Assembly: GCA_034770075.1 (NCBI GenBank)
Contig: CM068379.1
Coordinates: 13,270,922-13,334,921, forward strand
From: Aralia elata
Taxonomy: Eukaryota; Streptophyta; Magnoliopsida; Apiales; Araliaceae
Length of the DNA: 64,000 bases
Direction: 5' to 3'
The translations under genes and the position numbers were made by a program. Below the pieces are notes generated by a model. The model worked only from the letters and a program-made list of their open reading frames with translations. It did no database searches and was not told the origin of the DNA. How positions within the stretch are numbered: the first letter of the stretch is position 1; every line of letters begins with the position of its first letter. Positions 34,031 through 44,569 of this stretch are shown piece after piece.

Positions 34031-35600
34031 TCAGATTTCCAAGTCGAATTCCTGGAGTAGAAGTATCCATCTAATTAGCCTCGGCTTTGCATCTTTCTTC
34101 GAAATCAAATATCGTATAGCTGAGTGATATGTGAATACTACCACTTTCGTTCTGATTAAGTATGAGCAAAACTTATCAAAAGCATACACTACCACTAGCA
34201 ACTCCTTCTTGGTAATTGTATAGTTGAGTTGGGCATCGGACAATGTCTTGCTAACATAATAAATGGCATGAAAAACCTTTTCCTTTCGTTGACCCAGAAC
34301 AGCCCCAATGGCATAGTCGCTAGCATCACACATTAACTCGAAAGGCATTGACCAATCTGGTGCTACTATTACAGGCGCTGTAGTCAATTTCTTCTTCAAT
34401 AATTCAAAAGCCGACAAACACTCATCGTCAAACTTGAATGGAACATCTTTCTCCAATAGACTGCATAAAGGCTTCGAGATTTTAGAAAAGTCCTTTATGA
34501 ATCTCCTATAAAATCTGGCGTGTCCCAAGAAGCTTCGTATCCCCTTAACTGAAGTTGGTGAAGGTAGATTTTCAATTATCTCCAGTTTAGCTCGATCTAC
34601 CTCTAACCCTTTTGATGACACCTTGTGCCCAAGAATGATCCCCTCTTGCACCATAAAGTAGCATTTTTCCCAATTGAGCACTAAGTTGGTTTCCACGCAT
34701 TTTTTCAGAACCAGGACTAGATTTTCCAAACAACTATCAAAAGAATCACCAAATACTGAAAAATCGTCGATGAATACCTCCATATTGCGTTTGACCATAT
34801 CTGAGAAAATAACCATCATACATCTTTGGAACGTCGCTGGTGCATTACATAATCCAAAAGACATCCTCTTAAAAGCGAAAGTACCATAAGGACAAGTGAA
34901 TGTAGTCTTTTCCTGATCTTCGGGGGTAATCATTATCTGATTATATCCTGAATAGCCATCTAATAAGCAATAAAATTCGTGTCCAACCAGTCTATCTAAC
35001 ATCTGATCAATGAAGGGTGGAGGAAAGTGATCCTTGTGGGTTACCTTTTTTAGTTTTCTGTAGTCCATACAAACCCTCCATCCGATCACTGTCCTTGTCA
35101 GTATCAATTCATTATTTTCGTTTTCGACAATCGTCATACCACCCTTTTTAGGTACGCACTGTACTAGACTCACCCAACTGCTATCAGAGATGGGGTAAAT
35201 GATACCTGTATCAAGCCACTTCAAAATTTCCTTTTTCACCACGTCTTTCATGATTGGGTTCAACCTCCTTTGTTGCTCAATTATTGGTTTAATTGGCATC
35301 GTCTTCCAAAAGGATCTTATGCATATAAAATGATGGGCTAATTCCTTTAATATCCGTGATGGTCCAACCAATTGCTGATTTGTACTCCCAGAGAACTCAT
35401 ATCAACTTACTTTCCTGCAATTCATTAAGTACAGATGCAATGATAACATGAAAAGCAGATGATTCACCCAAAAAAGTATACCTGAGATGATTAGGTAGTG
35501 GTTTAAGCTCAAGTGTTGGGGGTGTTTCTAGAGATGGCTTCAATCGCTCTAAGGACTTGTCTGTAGGTTCCAAAGGTTCAAAAGGAATTTAAAATTTGCG
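34031..35600 (-). pseudogene. Element E reverse transcriptase and RNase H
   Basis: A 446-codon open frame (35371-34031) holds RT motifs CMDYRKLKKVTHKDHFP, LDGYSGYNQI, FAFKRMSFGLCNAPATFQRC and the catalytic FIDD (about 34763-34775). RNase H follows: CDASDYAIGAVL, then TKKELLVVVYAF. A TYHSAIRYL segment is where TDHSAIRYL is expected, so one active-site Asp is changed to Tyr. Upstream (to about 35600) the N-terminal RT sequence (LELKPLPNHLRYTFLG) is interrupted by stops. Confidence 0.9.
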
Positions 35601-35892
35601 TACTCTTGGTACTGCATCTAAAATCTGAAGAAACTCTATCATCTCTGAGTCTTCCATGTACGCATCTCCAATAAAGTAGTTTCCAATGGATCCCTAGTCA
35701 ATGTCCTCAAAAACTCGTCATCCACCACTTTCTTTACCACATCCATCCGGAAACACTCCTCCTCATCCGTAGGAAACTTCATGGCTTTGAACACATTGAA
35801 TGTCACTTCTTAGTCTTGAACCCGCATGGTCAATTCTCCTTTCTGCACATCTATAAGTGTTCTAGTAGTTGCTAAGAATGGTCTCCCAAGTA

Positions 35893-36560
35893 TTAGGGAA
35901 TGTCTTTGTCCTCTTCGTAATCCAATATGATGAAATCAGCTGGGAATATGAATTTATCACCTTTTACTAGGATGTCCTCCATAATACCTCTAGGATATGT
36001 AACCGATCTATCTGCAAGCTGAAGAGAGATATTGGTTGGTTTCGGTGCAGGTAGTCCCAACTGGACATATATCGATAAGGGCATGAGGTTGACGCTAGCA
36101 CCCAAATCACGCAAACATCTATTGATTGATAAGCTGCCAATAGTGCAAGGGATAGTGAAACTACCAGGATCCTTAAATTTCAGAGGCAACTTCTTTTGCG
36201 ATATAGCACTACAGTCTTCAGTTAACGCTATTGTTTCATAATCCTTCAGCTTTTTCTTCCTTAACAAAATTTCTTTCATGAACTTGGCATAGCTTGGCAT
36301 CTGCTCTAGAGCTTCTGCAAACGGTATGTTGATTTGTAGCTTCTTAAAAATTTCAAGGAATTTGGAGAACTGTTTGTCTAGTTTCTGCTTCTGAAGTCTC
36401 TGCGGATGTGGAACGGGAGGGTATACTACTAATTGATTTGCTTTCTCCTTTTCTTTCAGCTCATTTTCTGTTTTCTTTTCTTTCTCTACCAAATTTTCTG
36501 CAGGAGCTGTGACTGGAGAAGGGCAAGGCCGCGCTGCCTCTCCTTGTATTTCAGGCGCGG
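35893..36560 (-). pseudogene. Element E protease region
   Basis: The frame 36492-35893 contains a Lys/Glu-rich linker, YAKFMKEILLRKKKL and the active-site motif DLGASVNLMPLSIY, the Athila-type aspartic protease with DLGA instead of DSGA. It is in the same frame as gag but not as RT, so a frameshift lies between 35893 and about 35600. Just upstream, at 36523-36560, two GC-rich motifs of the E family (AAGGCCGCGCTGCC, GGCGCGGCTGCGTTG) lie inside the coding spacer. Confidence 0.82.
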
Positions 36561-36899
36561 CTGCGTTGCTCGGCTAAAGTTGTTTCCCACTTCTAAGTGT
36601 GACATCTTGACATTGCTCATTACCATCTCTCTTCGGGTTAACTTCTGTGTCACTTGGCAACGATCCCTGAGGTCGACTATTCAAAACATGAGCTAATTAT
36701 CCCAATTGATTATCTAGATTTCTAATCGACGCTGCCTGACTTTTCACATTCATATCTACTTGGTTTAACAGCTTATCTTGCTCATTGATTATTCTCTCAG
36801 AAGCTGTAATAAATTTTGTCAAGCAGTCCTCCAAACTTGGTTTCCTCTCTGCCTATTGTGGAACTTGATTTTGAAAACCTAGGGGATTCTGTGGTCTTG

Positions 36900-37971
36900 A
36901 AGCTTGATTTTGAGCCTGTGTATTGTTACTCCAAGAGAAACTCGGATGGTTTTTTCACCCCGGATTGTAAGTGTTTTGGTAAGGGTTTGGAGGTCATTGG
37001 TAGCTACCCATGAACTGCACTGCTTCAGGATTAATGGGACAATAATCTGTATGATGTGATCCCGCGCATAGCTCACAAACATAAGCAACTTGTGGAGTTT
37101 TTGACTCTGCTATAGCATCAATTTTCTTAGACATAGCTGCCATCTGAGCTGCTAATGTTGTGACTGCGTCAACTTCAAACACCCCAGCTACCTTTTGTTG
37201 ATTCATTCTGGAAGTCGGCCATTGATAATTGTTGGCAGCCATTGTCTCCAACAGTTCATAAGCCTCATCAAACTTTTTATCCATAAGTGCTCCTCCCGCG
37301 GCTGCATCTATGCTGGATCGAGTGTTACCACTTAACCTATTGTAGAATGTCTGAACCTGTAGCCACTTGGGTAGTCTATTGGTGTGGGCATCTTCTCAAT
37401 AAGTCCTTGAACCTCTCCCAAGTTTCATACAGTGACTCTCCATGTTATTGCTCATAAGTAGAAATCTCGTTCCTCAATTTGGCAGTTTTAGCCGGCGGAA
37501 AAAATTTGCAAGAAATTTTTGAGCTAAGTCATCCCAAGTCGTGATGGATCCCAGCGGTAGCGAGTGCAACCAACTCTTAGCTTTATCCCTCAAAGTGAAT
37601 GGAAATAGACATAGTCTGATCGCATCATCCAAAACGTTGTGATATTTGAATGTATCATAAATCTCAAGAAAGCTCACCATATGTTCATTCGGATCATCAG
37701 TGGCCAGTCCCCCAAACTGCACCAAATTCTAGATCATCTGAATTGTTCCCGGTTTTAACTCAAAAGTGTTTGTAGTGATCGCTGGCCTCGTAATGCTTGA
37801 CTTGATCTTATCTATTTTAGGCATAGCATATTCCCTTAATGATTTCTGCTCTTCGTTATCCATGTTTACTTTCTCAATTGTCTCTTTGCAAAATTTTCTC
37901 AACTGGCGTAACTTGTTTTCAAGATCGTCCTCACACTGCACAAGTTCTTGTTGTTTTGATCTAGTTTGCAT
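36900..37971 (-). pseudogene. Element E gag
   Basis: Starts MQTRSKQQELV near 37971. A TAG at 37729-37731 replaces the Gln of IQMIQNLVQFGG, and the same frame then gives DPNEHMVSFLEIYDTFKYH and the Retrotrans_gag core KAKSWLHSLPLGSITTWDDL. A disturbed stretch (about 37290-37470) is followed by DEAYELLETMAANNYQWP and a zinc-knuckle-like CELCAGSHHTDYC near 37040-37080. The gene encodes the capsid/nucleocapsid protein. Confidence 0.87.
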
Positions 37972-38090
37972 AAACGAACCAGAATCAACTGAAAAAGAAA
38001 GTAAAAGAAAAAAAAATAAAAAGTGAATGTTGTTTAACTAAAATTGAATCAATTAGACTGGTAATTAAAAATTATAAACACAAAAATTTC

Positions 38091-38107
38091 CCTAGCAACG
38101 GTGCCAA
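38091..38107 (-). other. Primer-binding site of element E
   Basis: On the coding strand TTGGCACCGTTGCTAGG, a variant of the Athila PBS TTGGCGCCGTTGCCGGGG, five bases inside the 5' LTR. Confidence 0.85.
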
Positions 38108-38112
38108 AAACT

Positions 38113-39474
38113 TGTTTTCCTAAATCTATACTAGCAAAATACGCAAATATATGCTGTCCACAAGTAATAAAGTGAAAGTAGAGTATCGTCCCACAGAGAA
38201 AAACTGAGTTTATAATGACAAATTTCAATCCTATATTAATTCAATTTTATTAAACAAATGATCAAAGATTTCTGAATTTCCAAATTTAAACTAATTACTT
38301 CTAAATTAAATTACTACCACAAGTTGAAAATAAATTTTAAAGACTTAAGACCACAACTTCACTTATTGCTTCACTTTGCTCGACACACTTCCCTTTGGAT
38401 TATGCTAATTATTTTGGATTGCTAATCAAGAACTCATCAGTATTTATGACCATCTCTCAATGTTTCATAAACAACTCAACTCAAATCCACAAATGATAGA
38501 TTCAAGATAATCACCCTAATTAACTAACTCACTATATCTCTATATGTATTACAATTAAAAAGGATTTAAAGTTCAGGTTCCCTATCAGAGTACATGTGGT
38601 GAATATGTATATATCTATCCTAAACACAAATTATGAATTCCAACGACAAGCAGAATGCACAATCATGCTATTATGGTCAGACATAAACCTATACTTCATC
38701 TCTCGAGTTCATATAGATTTTCCTGGTAATTACTGGCCAAATAATTAAGTAATTAAGCACAAACCATAATAGACAATCCAACAATAACTAATCATAATTA
38801 TCCAGGAAGCATATCAAACAAAACTACACAATAAGATCCATTATAGCTTTAAAAAGAAATTTAGTTCATAATTAAACTAGAATCCATCATCCACAAATTT
38901 AATAGCATTCAAAAGTCAAAGTAAAAGGAAGAGAGAAGAACAAAAATTGGGAAGTAATCCTTGAATCTCTCTCTAGCTCCTCCTTGCTTTCCTCTTGCTA
39001 ATAACTTGCTTCAAATCTTCACAATTTGCTCCAAACTAGGGTTTTCTAAATAAAATGTTCAACAACTTGAAATTGACTTAAAACAACTATTTATAATATC
39101 TGATAAGAATCCTAATTAAATAAGAAGTCTGAAATCTAAGTACACATCAAGTTGCTTTAATGAATGAAAAAGTTAGCTCTGGTCAACTCCCGAACCGGCG
39201 TGGCCGCGTTGGAAATAAGCTTGAATGGCGCACTCTGAAGACTAGCGCGACCGTGCTGCTTCCTAGGTCATTTCGGGCGCGGCCGCGCTGCACCAAATTC
39301 CTGCAACTCTGCATCTGCAACTGCTGAATCCACTCAACTCTCGCTAAATCAATCCCCAATATGTGCAACCTACAAAAACACATAAAATGCATGAAACGTA
39401 ACTATAAACCACGAAAATAAACAATAATCCGCATTCATTGGTATCCGATTCATAGGTATAAAACCTATTTATCA
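38113..39474 (-). repeat. Element E 5' LTR
   Basis: 1362 bp, matching 27754-29152 with scattered changes and a deletion in the GC-rich cluster (39196-39290). A TATA-like TTATAAATAG at about 39087-39096 and AAACCCTAG at 39036-39044 (both minus) mark the promoter and leader. It ends at TTTATCA, then the right TSD AGCAC. Confidence 0.92.
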
Positions 39475-39479
39475 AGCAC

Positions 39480-40292
39480 CTACAAATTCTGGGATGTCTC
39501 TTAAGGACATGTTCAAAGCCTTCATGACCCAAAAACAGTAGTTTCAACAAGAGATAATGACTTCCATTCATAATTTGGAAAATTAGATGAACTAGTTAGC
39601 TACAACAGTTGGCCAATTGGACTCACAAGGCTACTGTTGAATTTAATGAGGATAAGGCTAAGGAGGAAGTAGAAATATCAAAGGTTATACCTAACCCTCA
39701 CGTTCAGCTTAAGACTAATCCTTTACTTTTTCCACCTAAGAATCCCAGAACTTCAAAGAAAGATGAACAGGAAAAGGAGATTCTAGAATTTTTCAGGAAG
39801 GTAGAGATGAATATTCCTTTACTAGATGAAATCAAGCAAGTGCCAATGTATGCAAGGTTTCTAAAATAATTATGCACTGATAAGAGGAAACTAAGGGATG
39901 ATGAAAAAGTGACTGTTGGAGAGAATGTATCAGTAGTTCTCCAAAGAAAAATGCCCCCTAAGTGTAAAGATCCAGGTATGTTTACCATTCCCTGTAAGAT
40001 AGGTAATACTAGATTTCAAAAAGCTATGCTAGACTTAGGAGTTTCAATTAATGTTATGCCATTATCTATTTATGTTTCTTTAAATCTAGGTCCTTTAAAG
40101 AATACTAGTGTTATAATTCAATTGGCAGATCGTACTAACACTTATCTTGAAGGGGTAATCGAAGATGTGTTGGTGGTGCAAGTGAACGAGCTTATATTTC
40201 CTGCAGAGTTTTACATTGTGGATATAGATGATGATACATCTCCAAAATCCTGCTCATATTCTATTAGGGAAACCATTCTTGAAAATAGCTAG
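39480..40292 (+). pseudogene. Element B gag C-terminus and aspartic protease
   Basis: Resumes after the right TSD of E. The frame from 39609 has the linker with NPLLFPPKNPRTSKKDEQEKEI and VPMYARFLK, a TAA at 39867, then in the same frame MPPKCKDPGMFTIPC and MLDLGVSINVMPLSIY. That is the Athila-type protease motif, with Val replacing the usual Ala of DLGA. It ends with a stop at 40290. Confidence 0.83.
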
Positions 40293-42200
40293 AACAATGA
40301 TTGATGTGCATAATATGACCTTGACTATGGAGTTCGATAGAGAAAAGATTGGAGGCAATAAGGTACCCTAGTGATATTAATCATGTTTATGCTATTGATG
40401 TAATTGATTCTTTAGTACAGAAATTTTTTTAGCAAATACATAAGGAAAGCTTGGAGGTTGCCATAAAAAATAGCTTGGAATTGGAAAAAGAAGAAGAAAT
40501 TGAGCAAACGCAGGAATTGAAGGAGTCCATGGTTGTACTACACTCTTTACCTAAAATCTCAAATAAGTATTCAGTATTTTCCATTCAATTACTTACTACT
40601 CACAAGAAGCTATTACCTTTTGTTGTGTTGACTCCTACCTTGGAATTGAAACCTTTACTAACCCACTCGAAGTATGCATATCTAGGGAAGTATGACACAC
40701 TGTTAGTGATCATTGCCAATAATCTGACCAAAGTTCAAGAAGACAAATTGCTAAGAGTCCTAAGGGAGCACATAACATTCTTTGGTTGGAGAATTACAGA
40801 CATCAAGGGTATATGTCCTGCCATATATATGTATATAATTCTTTTGGAAGAAGGAGCCAAACTAACGACAAAAACTCAAAGAAGACTGAATCCACCCATG
40901 ATGGAAGTAGTGAAAAAAGAGGTTATAAAATTGTTTGATGCATGTATAATCTACCCAATTTCAGACAGTCAATGGGTAAGTCCAGTATAGGTAGTTCCAA
41001 AGAAGTCTGGTATAACTGTAATTAAGAATGATAAGAATGAGTTGGTGCCCACATGTATGCAAACTGGATGAAGAGTGCATTAATTGATTACAGGAAATTG
41101 AATACTTTAATTAAAAAAGATCATTTTCCTCTCTTTTTTATTGATCAAATGTTTAAAAGATTAGTTGCCCATACTTATTATTATTTTTAAATGGTTTTTC
41201 AGGCTATAACCAAATTGTGATTGCACCAGAGGATTAGGAAAAGACCACTTTCATATGTCCATTTGGCACATTTGCATATCGTAGAATGTCTTTTGGACTT
41301 TACAATGCACCAGGTACTTTTCAGAGATACGTGGTGAGTATATTCTCTGATCTTCTTGAAAATTGCATTAAAGTATTTATAGATGACTTCACAATACATG
41401 GTGATTCTTTAGATCCATGCCTAGATAATCTGACTCGTGTGTTAGATAGATGTTTAGAAACTAATATTGTACTTAACTAGAAAAAATGTCATTTTATGGT
41501 AGAGCAATGTATAGTACTTAGACATGTAGTCTCAGCTAGGGGATTAGAAGTGGATAAAGCTAAGATAAAAATTATTGCTGCTTTGCCTTACCTTGGAAGT
41601 GTGCGGGAGATTCGTTCTTTTCTTGGTCATGCAGGTTTCTATCGTAGATTTATCAAGGACTTTTTCAAGATAGCTTTGCCATTGTGTAAGTTACTGCAAA
41701 AGGATGTGGAATTCTAGTTTGATGATGAGTGCAAGGAGGCATTTGACAAATTGAACAAATTATTGACCTCAACATCAATGATATAACCACCAAATTGGAA
41801 GTTGCCATTTGAGATCATGTGTGATGCCAACAATTATGCAATGGGGGCCGTCTTTGGCCAAAGAGTTGACAAAGTTGTTCATGTCATTTACTATACTTCT
41901 AAAACTTTGAATTTTGCTCAGATTAACTACTCTACAACTAAAAAAGAACTTTAATCTGCTTCTTTACTTTAAACAAGTTTAGATCTTATCTACTTGATAC
42001 TAAAGTTGTAGTTTATTTTGACCATGTTGCTCTCAGGTATTTGCAAACTAATAAGGAATCCAAACCTAGGATCATAAGATGGATTCTGCTGTTATAAGAA
42101 TTTGACTTGGAGATTAGAGATAAGAAGGGAGCAGACAACTTAGTGGCAGATCATTTGAGCAAACTGATCAAAGATGAAGAGGCACTGCCATTGCATGATT
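40293..42200 (+). pseudogene. Element B reverse transcriptase and RNase H
   Basis: Fragments in changing frames: 40451-40990 (GICPAIYMYIILLEEGA, TQRRLNPPMMEVVKKEVIKL, IIYPISDSQWVSPV), a badly damaged stretch at 40991-41285, 41286-41717 with MSFGLYNAPGTFQRY and the catalytic FIDD, and KIKIIAALPYLGSVREIRSFLGHAGFYRRFIKDF after one stop. RNase H remains include IMCDANNYAMGAVF (about 41816) and FDHVALRYL (about 42018). At least five breaks show long inactivity. The annotated fragments should not be read as a translatable gene. Confidence 0.85.
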
Positions 42201-43481
42201 CTTTCTCAGATGAGCATTTATTTTTCATTGATGAGGCATTACCCTGGTATGCCAGTATTGTGAATTACTTAGTGAGTGCCTATGTTCCTAGTGAATTCTC
42301 TAAATCCCAAAAAGAAAAACTTAAGAGTGATGCCAAATACTATGTATGGGATGACCCGTATTTATAAAAATTATGCGCTGACTAGATAGTTAGAAGATGT
42401 GTGCCTAATAGTGAGTTTTTATCTATTCTAACGTTTTGTCACTCTTATGCTTATGGAGGTCATTTTGGACCTAAAAGAACAGCTCATAAGGTTTTGGAAT
42501 GTGATTTCTTTTGGCCAAATATTTTTAAATACTCTTATCTGTTTTGTAAGTCATGTGAAAATTGTCAAAGAACAGAAAATTTATCAAGTAGGAATCAAAT
42601 GCCACAAACCCCTATTTTAATTATTGAAATCTTTGGTGTTTACTGTTAACTATGTTTCTAAATGGGTGGAGGCTAAAGCCACCAGGACTGATGATTCTAA
42701 AGTTGTTGTAGATTTTATCAAGTCTAACATATTTGTCAGGTTTGGAACTCCAAAGGCCATTATCAGTGATAAGAAAACAAACTTTTGCAACAGGATGTTA
42801 GCTACACAATTCAAGAAATACAATGTGATGCACAAGGTTTCTACATCCTACCATCCATAGAGTAATGGTCAAGCTAAGGTATCCAATTATGTGGTTAAGT
42901 CCATTCTGGAGAAAGTAGTCAAGCCGAGCAGAAAAAATTAGAGTCTGAGGTTGGAAGATGCACTTTGGGTTTATAGGACAGCATACAAAACTCCTATAAG
43001 TATGTCACCTTATAGGATAGTGTGTGGAAAACCATGTCATCTACCTGTGGAGTTAGAGCACAAGGCTTTCTAGGCAATTAAGTAATGCAACATGAGCTTG
43101 GATAAAGCTGGAGAGCATAGAAAGTTACAGTTACAAAATCTTGATGAATTAAGGAATGATGCATATGAGAGTTCTAAACTGTATAAGGATAAAACCAAGG
43201 CATTTCATGACAATCAAATTTTGAGGAAGACTTTCACTGTTGGACAAAAAGTTCTCCTTTACGATTCAAGGCTGAAATTGTTTATAGGTAAGCTGCGTTC
43301 TCGTTGGGAAGGTCTATTTATTATTTCTAATATTTTTCCTCATAGTGCTATAAATATTCAAAATCCAAGGATAGGGAAGATATTCAAGGTGAATGGTCAC
43401 AAGATTAAACCCTTCCATGAAGGATATCAGGTGGAAGATGTTGAGGCGGTTGTATTAGAGGATCTAATATATGCAGATTGA
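42107..43481 (+). pseudogene. Element B integrase
   Basis: ADNLVADHLSKL starts the connection. The H2C2 zinc finger is at 42430-42580 (CHSYAYGGHFG ... CENCQRTENL). At 42630-42655 the sequence jumps from PILIIEIFGV straight to VNYVSKWVEAKATR, so the segment with the first catalytic Asp (normally GIDFMGPFP) has been deleted along with a frameshift. The second Asp motif is AIISDKKTNF. The frame from 43092 to 43481 covers the C-terminal part (DSRLKLFIGKLRSRWEGLF, FKVNGHKIKPF). Confidence 0.83.
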
Positions 43482-44556
43482 GAGGAATGATGTCGGGCAA
43501 ACGACATTAAACTAATGCGCTGCTTGGAATGCAACCCAATATATCAAATATGATTTTCTTTTCCCTTCTTTTTACTTTTTACTTGCATTTTATTTAGTTA
43601 TCTTGTCTTTGCATGATTGTCTTATATTGGGGACAATGTAAGATTTAAGTGTGGGGGAGGGGTTTAGATTATGCTCTAGGAGATTATGCTTTAAGTCTGT
43701 TTTTGTAGGAAAATTAAAAAAAAAATTGGCTCTATGATTTTATTTGGCTAAGTTTTTAAAGGTTACGGTTGTAGAGTAAAATTGATGTTGATTTGCAGAA
43801 TTTGTTTGATGCTTAATTAATTGATGAATGATGATAACTAAGTTGGGATCCACAGTTGACTGATTCTAATTAAATTATGTTACATGAGTTTTTGAATATG
43901 AGATACATGTTTACTTGATTGATTTTATGCGGGGGTCTGACTATGTGCACTGATTTCATGATTTAGGACTTGTTTATAACTGCTTATGTTGTTTACAGAA
44001 CCAAAATGAAAAAGAAAAATTGAAAAAGAAAGAAAAACTAAGAGAAGGAAGAAATAAAAGTGCAAAATTATGTGGTGGGTTGAGAAGAAGCGTAAAACGC
44101 ACTCTCCCATAAATAATAAGTGAGAAGGAGCGTAAAACACACTCACTTAAAAAGGAAAAGAATGTATATAGTGTGAGATGGAGCATAAAATGCACTCACC
44201 TATAAAAGAAATTTGAATTTGAAGGTTCTATTTGGTGAAAAAGAATAGCAGAAAAATTAGGATCTGGGTTGTGAGTTAGTTGTGCATAGTTGGGTTTTAT
44301 GTAAACTTAGTTGAGTATTTGTGTTGATCATGGGAAGATACTTATGCGGATGCATTTTAATTTGAAGATGTTTAGTGGTGAATGAGGAGGTTATTGTTTT
44401 GGATTGATTGATGAGGTGTTGATCAGATTTTTGTTGACTAGTATTGATATTCATGGTTAGGAATTGAAGCAAACCTTTGAAAGTTTGGTTGATAAGAATT
44501 AAGAAGAGTTTAATATGACCTTTGTTTTGGCTTACACGAGGACGTGTAAAGGCTAA
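43482..44556 (+). other. Element B 3' untranslated region
   Basis: Starts with TGCGCTGCTTGGAATGCAACCCAA (a decayed copy of the TGGGAGGCAACCCA hairpin, 43524-43539). It contains a second purine run GTGTGGGGGAGGGG (about 43650-43664) and three copies of a GAGCGTAAAACGCACTC hairpin motif (44086-44200), then leads to the polypurine tract. The minus frames of 71-77 codons at 43925-44862 have no domain. Confidence 0.7.
44086..44200 (+). repeat. Three copies of a GAGCGTAAAACGCACTC hairpin motif
   Basis: Copies are AGAAGCGTAAAACGCACTC (from 44086), AGGAGCGTAAAACACACTC (from 44127) and TGGAGCATAAAATGCACTC (from 44178), spaced 41-51 bases. Each has the stem GCGT/ACGC or a variant around AAA; in the third copy both arms changed (GCAT/ATGC), which keeps the pairing. 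Confidence 0.75.
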
Positions 44557-44569
44557 GTGTGGGGGAGTT
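44557..44569 (+). other. Polypurine tract of element B
   Basis: AGTGTGGGGGAGT directly before the TGATAATTG start of the 3' LTR. Confidence 0.88.

Larger units (their letters stand above)
27754..39474 (-). mobile_element. Element E: Athila-like Ty3/gypsy element, 11.7 kb, TSD-bounded
   Basis: LTRs 27754-29152 and 38113-39474 flank an interior read on the minus strand: PBS 38091-38107, gag, protease, RT/RNase H, integrase, then a post-pol ORF. AGCAC precedes (27749-27753) and follows (39475-39479) the element. The PBS (TTGGCACCGTTGCTAGG), the DLGASVNLMPLSIY protease motif and the post-pol ORF are Athila-group features. The frames carry in-frame stops and a few frameshifts, fewer than in B, so E is younger than its host element B. 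Confidence 0.93.
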
